Shown: piece by piece, positions 57,450 to 64,000 of the stretch
Layout of the letters: every line of letters begins with the position of its first letter
How positions within the stretch are numbered: the stretch's first letter is position 1
Assembly (NCBI RefSeq): GCF_964656455.1
Contig: NC_135714.1
Location: 121,401,631-121,465,630, forward strand
Reading direction: 5' to 3'
Source: Halichoerus grypus
Taxonomy: Eukaryota > Chordata > Mammalia > Carnivora > Phocidae
DNA length: 64,000 bases
The notes under the pieces: generated by a model
The model's input: the letters and a program-made list of their open reading frames with translations, nothing else
Told to the model about the DNA's origin: nothing
Database searches by the model: none
Program-made: the position numbers and the translations under genes

Positions 57450-57680
57450 TAGTTCATATATGGCTGTTAAAATAATCTTTCATAAACATTAATATCTTAC
57501 CAGTGCTCTGCTCTAAAATGTGTAACCGTTATTTGCTGTCCAATCAAATCCAATATTCTCAGACTGATGTTCAAATCCTTTCATCATTTGTCCCTGATAC
57601 CCTTCCACATAATAACATAATAGTTATATAGCTTTGAGCCATCCTCCTCTCTAAAACAGGATTATCACCTACAATATAAT
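57450..57680 (+). mobile_element. Probable L2 fragment, plus
   Basis: CAGTGCTCTGCTCTAAAATG, then a TCAAATCCAATATTCTCAGA block and CAAATCCTTTCATCATTTGT follow the L2 order upstream of its 3' end. Diverged. Confidence 0.55.
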
Positions 57681-59419
57681 TTATAGAAATGGTTTAGATT
57701 AAACCCTTTTAGTAAGGAAGTCCATAATTCATAGGGATCAGGTTATTATCTTGAGAAACTGCTTCTCTACATGGAGGGAGCCCTGCCTCTTCATAATCAA
57801 AGTCAACTTTCTGTTTCCTAATAGAAGGCCTGTATTATTTTACCAAATGGATCAGAAATAGAATTTTCATACATTTGTATCTTCCATCTACACTGGAAGG
57901 CAGATATTCAGAATAATTTTAACCTAATAACATTCTTATTTTGCAACTTTATTGTATTTTAAAGCTTTACTATTCACAATGCTGTCAAGATTTAAATACA
58001 CAGCACATAAACAGAAAATATCCAATAAATATTTATTAAATTAATAAATATTTTTATATTTGGACTAATTATGTTATTCAATTGTTTCCCAAATGTACTG
58101 TCTCACTATTTAAATTAAGAGTTTTGAAGCCAAGAACCATAGTTCTTAGTTCCTCAGCCTATTCTGTTTAATTTTTTTACAGTTGACCCTAGAATCATTT
58201 TTACACTGTGCTAGATGCTACATAGAATGCAAAGATTAAAATGATTTGGAATCATTAAGCACAGGCTTAAGGAGGCTCCAGCTATGTATACTGTTTATTG
58301 CTGTCATTATGATGGATATTTTCAGGGTTACGCCCTTATACTGTGTGTGCTCTTAGTGTAACAACTTCATATTTGTGATTCTGAGCAGGAATAACAAACA
58401 CCACATGCTTTTTGTTCCAATAGCACTGTAAGGCTATTGATTTTGATGAGTGCTTTAAAAAGTGTCATCTGACGGTAAGTGTGACCAAGAAGAAGAAACA
58501 TGCATAAATTTCTTGGAGCTTAATGATGTTGAATATCAACTAACATACCAATTTGCCATGCATTGGGCTAGAAAATTAACCAAACTGTAAGGACAAGGAT
58601 CATAAAGGACAAAGACCGATACTTCTTGGCTAAGCACTTTTACATTTGTTAGTTTATTCCTTAGATCATGATTGTTAAAGTTTGGTCTGGAGTCTCCTGG
58701 GTCCCTGATAAATTTTGTGTTTGCACCCTCTGCAACATCTGGCACAGAGTGAAGACAGAATCATTTTCATAATACTAAAACACTATTTGTCTGCTTCTCT
58801 CTCACAAGCATATAGTGGAATCTTGTAGAGGCCCTATTACATAATCATTGGACAGCTAATGGTATGTGTGCTTGTGTACTCTTCTGTTTTAAACATTTGT
58901 TTGAAGTACTAACATGATAAATGTCCACAGATACCACCTAAGTAAGCAAAATCTGTAACATAGTAAGTATCAGTGGATAAAATCCACATAAATACCAATT
59001 TTAAGAGTGTAAAATATGCAAATTGCTACACTTTGGTGATCTCATTCAGTCTCATGGTTTAAATACCATCCAAATACCATCTGACTACTCACAAATATCT
59101 AATTCTAGCTTGAGCATCTCATGTGAACTCCACACACAAACCTCCAACTGCCTGGATGTATGCATCCATTTCAAATTTCAAAGTTAACATCTCAAAATCT
59201 CTGGTCCTTCTGCACCTGCTCCTTTCAGTTTTCTTCGTCACTACAACTGGTAATTTTATTCTTTGGTTTTCCTTGGTACCTGGAGTCTGGCCACATTTCA
59301 CTTTCTCTGATTCAACTCATCAACTCATCTTCATTTCTGCCTTGAGTCTTTGCAATAAACAGGCTCCATTCTTCTGTCCTTGCTTCTTTTAGGCCATACT
59401 CAACATAACACCCCAGAAC

Positions 59420-59965
59420 GGTCCTCTTAAAACATGAATCAGATCAATTTGCACCTACACTCAAAAATCCTCCACTGTCTTTGCATCTAGCTCAGAGTCT
59501 AATGATCTCTAAGGGAGTATACAATTTGTCTTCCCTGCCTGTGGACCTTATCCTCAACTCCTACCACTTTCCTCTCCAACCCCCAGTTCCAGTCATTACA
59601 GGCACCCTGCCACCTCAGGGCCTTTGCCCCTGCTGTTCACTCTACCTAGAATTCTTGTTCCTCTCATATACCCACATCTTGCTCCCCTATTTTCCTGCAT
59701 GTTTCAGCTCAGATATCATATTACCAGTGAATCTATCCTTGATCACCCAGTATAAAAGGGCCACAGCCCACACTCCCTAGTAGTCCTTGTACCCTTATTT
59801 TTTTCGATAGCATATAGTACCATCTGATCAACAATATATTACTTGTTTATTTTGTTATTGTTTACCTCCCTAGAAGGCAGCATCTGTGTCTATGTGGTTC
59901 ATTGCTGAATGCCCAGAACCTAGTAGAATGCCTAGAACATAGAAGGCAGTATTGTTTGACAAATG
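59420..59965 (+). mobile_element. L2 3' end, plus
   Basis: A long copy with CTGCCACCTCAGGGCCTTTG, TCTACCTAGAATTCTTGTTC, CTCAGATATCATATTACCAG, TAGAAGGCAGCATCTGTGTC and GCCTAGAACATAGAAGGCAG, ending TGACAAATGAATGA. It matches the L2 3' region over about 540 bp. Confidence 0.88.
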
Positions 59966-60784
59966 AATGATGAATATTATATTCCTGCAAATATCTTGTA
60001 AGATAAGTCAAATCAGTTATATTATTTTCAATTTTGTATTTGGGAAAAATAAAGGGACAAATAGTGTCTGCTTTAAGATGCTCCTTAGCTCCCCTAGGAC
60101 TCTACCTTTTCCCTGACCATGGCCTAAGAATGTCTGATTAAAACACCACTTCAAAATATGGGGGCAAAATGACCTGAGAAGGGCAGCAAGGCATCAAAAT
60201 ACTAGTTAGGTTAGGCTCGTAGTGAAAAGATGATGTATTATTAGTCCACTTATACCATCTCTGTCACTGTCATAAATACGTAAGGCTTTTTCCTTTTGTA
60301 GAAACCACCACTACTTTGATCATTAGTACTGTGCCCTGTGCCACATTCAAATATAATACAGACATTAAACAAAAGGGGGAGACAAGGCAGGAGCTGAACT
60401 TGGCCCCCGCAGAGCCTCACTGGAGGATGCCTGTTAAAAATCCTCCTCCCCTGACAAGAAGCCAAGTCACCTTGGTGGCAGGGCAGAGGGGAGGGCTATC
60501 TCACTTGATCTTGTTGGCTGTTAATTACATTGGTTTTTCTATCTATTACCGGATTTGATCATTTTGCTTCCTCATTCTCCTTTCCCTAGTAGCATATTTT
60601 TTTCTTTTGACTATTTAATTCAAAGTTGTTTTTAAAAAGTTTCTTCCTCTTTCCTTTATAATGCTACACTCTTTACTGCATCCTCACTCTAGTCTTTACT
60701 TATGGACCAGTTTGTACACAGCCTTATATGCAGCCAAATATTATCCCTTCTAGGAGACAATTTTGGATTTTATTTCTTCAAGGT

Positions 60785-61600
60785 AAAATTGACTTCATTT
60801 ACTCATTCACTCATTTTTCCTGTGCTAGGCTCTGTTCTAGGCACTGGGGGGAGGGGTAAAGGAGAGAAGAAAATAGACAAATATCTTTCGTGGAGCTTAA
60901 TTCTAGTGAGGGAAATAGACAATAAGATAAATAAAATATATGTGATGTTGGACAGTGATAAGTACTAAGGACAAAAATAATGCAAAGAAAGGAGATAGAA
61001 AGTTTCTGGTAGGCATGGCAATTTTGGATACAGGGCAGAGAAGGCAGAGTGAGAAGGTCATATTTTGCAAAAAGACCAGAAGGAAGTGAGCGAATGAAGC
61101 ATATAGTTACCTGGGGAAAATGCTACAAAGATAGATTGAAAAACAAAGCGAAGGACCTGAGTCGGAAATGTATCTGGAATGTTTGATAGCCAAGAAGCTA
61201 ATGAGGCTAAGTGAAAGTGAGCAAAGAAGAGTAGAGGATGAGGTGAAGAAAGTAATGGGGGGCCAACACTCACAGGACTTTAAGTGGGTCACTGAAAGGA
61301 TTTAGGTTTACACTTTCAGGGAGTTGAGAAGCCACTGGAGAAATGAAATGTTCTGTGTTATGTCTTAATAAGTGCTCTGCTGAGAATAGACTATGATGAT
61401 GGGGGTGTCGGGAAGGAGGAAGAAGGGACATTTAAGAGACTACCATGAACACGTACGTGACAGACAATGCTGTGAGAGGGAAGGGCTCAAAAGTCACTGG
61501 GTTCTGGATATATTTAAAAGTCAGAATCAGCAGGATTTGCTGACATACTCACTGTGCCTGAGAGGAAGAAATGAGTCAAAGGTGACTCCAAAAGTTAAAA
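60785..61600 (+). mobile_element. Long ancient interspersed repeat, class unassigned
   Basis: CTAGGCTCTGTTCTAGGCAC, GAGCTTAATTCTAGTGAGGG, AGAAGGTCATATTTTGCAAA, AGAAGCCACTGGAGAAATG, GGTTCTGGATATATTTAAAA, CAGGATTTGCTGACATA and AGTCAAAGGTGACTCCAAA match, in order, a long repeat I recall from many mammalian genomes. The name is not certain. Confidence 0.55.
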
Positions 61601-61758
61601 AAATTTGGATACCTAATGCGACATTTCACCTACTATATGAGCTTTGTAAAATGTCCATGTTACTGTTTCTTTTGTGAATTTTTCTTTCTCTAGCTATGTG
61701 ATTTTAACACTTTGTCTTCTTTCACTATGTATGTACATATCAAATAAAAGTTTGAGCC

Positions 61759-61967
61759 GGGGGCGCCTGGGTGTCTCAGTCCCTTAAGCGTCCAACTCTT
61801 GGTTTCTGTTCAGGTTGTGATCTCAGGATCGTGGGATCAAGCCCAACATCGGGCTCCGTGCTCAGCAGGGAGTCTGCTTGAGATTCTCTCTCTCCGCCTC
61901 CCTCTACCCTCCCCACCCCACTTGCTTGCCTCTCTCCCTTTCTCTCTCCCTCTCTCTTAAAATAAAA
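61759..61967 (+). mobile_element. Can-SINE, plus, older subfamily
   Basis: Head GGGGCGCCTGGGTGTCTCAG, body with CCAACTCTTGGTTTCTGTTC and GAGATTCTCTCTCTCC, short A-tail. Target duplication AAAAGTTTGAGCC / AAAAGTTTGAACC at 61746-61758 and 61968-61980. Confidence 0.95.
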
Positions 61968-62179
61968 AAAAGTTTGAACCAGTGTGGTATGGTGAATGAC
62001 CTTCTGAACCACCTTTGCTTGATGAGAACTATATCATAACAATATAATTTGAGGAAACAAGTAAGTTAATGTGAGAGGACAGAGTTTGGCTTTTCATTTA
62101 TATTTTATTCCAGGCTCTGGAGGTTATATGAGATTAAAGATGCAAATGTAGTATTTTACATCAGGGATATAGCTATGAA

Positions 62180-62565
62180 CTGGATTGTGTTCCTCAAAAT
62201 TCATTATGTTGAAGCCCTGAGACCCAGTATGACTGGATTTGGAGACAGTCTTTATGGAGATAATGAAATTTAAAGATGATAAGGGTGGGGCTCTAATCCT
62301 ATTGGGCTGGTGTCCTTATAAGAATAGGAAGAGACACAAGAGCTTGTTTTGCTGTCTCTGTGCTAATGTGCCAAGGAAAGGCCATGTGAGGACACAGCTG
62401 AAAGTCTGTACGCCAGGGAGGGAGCCCTCACCAGGAACGAAGTCATCTGGCACACCAACCTGGCACTTCCTGGCCTCCAGAACTCTGATAAAATCAATTT
62501 CTGTCGTTTAAGCCATTCAGGCTGTGGTATTTTATTACTATGGAAGCCCAAGCTCATTAAAACAG
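62180..62565 (+). mobile_element. Ancient MaLR-type LTR, plus
   Basis: Same repeat group as 12287-12725: ATTATGTTGAAGCCCTGAGA, GGTGTCCTTATAAGAATAGG, GCCATGTGAGGACACAGCTG, TGGCCTCCAGAACTCTGATA and TCGTTTAAGCCATTCAGGCT. Diverged and solo. Confidence 0.75.
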
Positions 62566-64000
62566 GTATTATAATCTTTTATCTACTTCAGTATACACAA
62601 GCAATAACGTGTCACTCACCCACATGACTGGTGCTAATAGTTTCATTTCTTTTTCCTCCATTCATACAAACTCGGGAGAGCAGTGTTGTTTTACAGATAA
62701 CCTCGATTTCAGTTACTTTGTCTTGTCCTATGTTCAGTCATTCACTAACTTCAGGACTTAAGTCCCCATTAGGAGATTGTGTTAATACACTTCATAGAGA
62801 TTTTGATTTAGCAGATCTGCAAAGAAGTTTGCATATCTAACAAACACCCCAGAAAACTCTGCTAATGCTTTGTGAAACACTGAGCTAAAGTTATTCCCAC
62901 ATAATTGTAAATATTGTGCACAGTGGACCTTACTACATGTTCTTCACAAATCATGACATTTCTGAAGGATTGCCAACAGAGTTTATAATTTTATAAAAAA
63001 TTCGCAAAAGGTCAATGTTTACTAAGAACCCAGACAGGCCAGACTAATGACAACAATGGTACATTTATCGTTTTAGTCAACTTACGACTTGTACGTGGTA
63101 CATGCTGACGCTGCCACCTCCTATTTCTAGAACAGTTAAGTCTTTTTAAGTTCACATTACTAGGTCAGAAACATTATGTGGGGCTTTGGTGGGGTATATT
63201 CCTGGGTATCAAGTTCTCTGCTTACGAAAAAGTATGATTCACTTTGCACTATATAATAGCAACAGAGTAAAGGAGTCAGGCGGTGGGCAAGCTTTGAGGG
63301 AATTGGAGAGGGGGCTAGTAATAGATTGGGAGCAGTCAAAATAGGCCTCCGTTGAAATGGGAAGTGTTTCTGCTACTCGTCTCTTGGCATACTGCCACAG
63401 GTCTAGGCACAATTGTCTATTTCTGTTCTCAGTTCCCCACCTGGCCTCCAAATCTTTCCTCCTTAATCTTGAAGCAAGATTAAGATAATCTTGATAATCA
63501 GAGGTGTTGATGATTCATGTGGTGGTGACTAATACGCACCTTATATAGAACTCCAAAGGAAAGGGGGATTGATGAAGGGGCCCCATAATTGGGGGTCTCG
63601 GATGCACCCATCCTAAGAGCCACACTGGTGTTTTGAATACACAAATCTTGAGAAGATCTGCTGCAAATTCTTGACAGTCCTTACATTATCAGGCAACCAG
63701 ATTCAAACTTTGAGCCTCCCTGGAATATTTTCATGATCCTCACTATGTTCTGAGGGAGAGTAGAGGAACAGAGAAGAACAAGGCTTGGCCCAGCAGGTAA
63801 GACCCTAGCTTATTCTGGGGGCAAGAACAATATTCTTTTGAAAGGCAGTCTTAGATTTCTTTTGTAATGTTAATAATTTGTTTTTTATTTTTACACAAAA
63901 ATTAATTTGTTGTGTTAGATAAACAGCATTTCTCATGTAGGTGTTTTCTCAGCACCCCAAATTCAATATGCTCCTAGATAAGGGCCACTAAGCCAGAAAC
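62566..64000. other. Intron, no recognised feature
   Basis: Last 1.4 kb of the window. No exon preceding exon A could be identified; such an exon would have to end at a codon boundary. Confidence 0.5.

Noticed and set aside
57400..57510. Exon-like donor (GCACTG|gtaaga on the minus strand) upstream of exon A
   Set aside because: The sequence before it has stops and matches an L2 fragment; no in-phase acceptor was found.

Overview
This is a window of nuclear genome from a carnivoran mammal, most likely a caniform and probably an arctoid (bear, seal or mustelid group). The evidence is about twenty tRNA-derived carnivore SINEs (Can-SINEs, with the head GGGCGCCTGGGTGGCTCAG and a CT-rich stretch followed by an AAATAAATAAAATCTTT tail), carnivore-type L1 elements, and older mammalian MIR, L2, MaLR and ERV LTR remnants. 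Base composition is AT-rich and there is no dense protein coding. Almost all long open frames lie in L1 copies or simple repeats, or are chance.

One host gene runs through the window on the minus strand. Five exons were found by reading the reverse complement for acceptor/donor pairs that join in phase: 55837-55909, 43070-43217, 15633-15763, 15144-15248 and 319-427 (transcript order). Together they give 566 nt (about 188 residues) of one continuous reading frame. I recognise it as the middle part of a type II inositol polyphosphate 4-phosphatase, best matched to INPP4B; the paralogue INPP4A is not excluded. The introns are about 12.6 kb, 27.3 kb, 0.4 kb and 14.7 kb. Flanking introns continue past both ends of the window. 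The N-terminal C2 exons and the C-terminal catalytic CX5R exon are not in this window.

Layout, left to right. 0-15 kb: last visible exon, a long intron with Can-SINEs, an L1M fragment at 3.9-5.0 kb, two old LTRs at 7.9-9.2 kb and a MaLR-type LTR at 12.3-12.7 kb. 15-16 kb: two exons 0.4 kb apart. 15.9-19.7 kb: two L1 copies back to back. 20-32 kb: mostly unique or ancient sequence. 32.26-39.33 kb: a 7.07 kb full-length carnivore L1 with a perfect 17-bp target-site duplication, open ORF1 and broken ORF2, antisense to the host gene. 40.2-41.1 kb: a 5'-inverted L1. 43.1 kb: an exon. 45.1-46.2 kb: an L1 on the minus strand. 55.0-56.1 kb: an ERV-like LTR, the first exon of the visible chain, and a cluster of tandem duplications. 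56-64 kb: intron with L2, MaLR and other ancient repeats.

The points most worth a second look are: a perfect 34-bp tandem duplication that copies the 5' splice site of the exon at 55.8 kb; a 76-bp segment copied from 7.15 kb into a SINE end at 6.03 kb and flanked by a 12-bp direct repeat; a second local 84-bp identical copy (29.9/30.5 kb); a compact predicted three-way-junction structure at 14.69-14.76 kb; a 180-codon antisense open frame in the L1 5' UTR; and tandem 3' UTR units at the L1 3' end. I saw no evidence of a new enzyme system, CRISPR array or operon.
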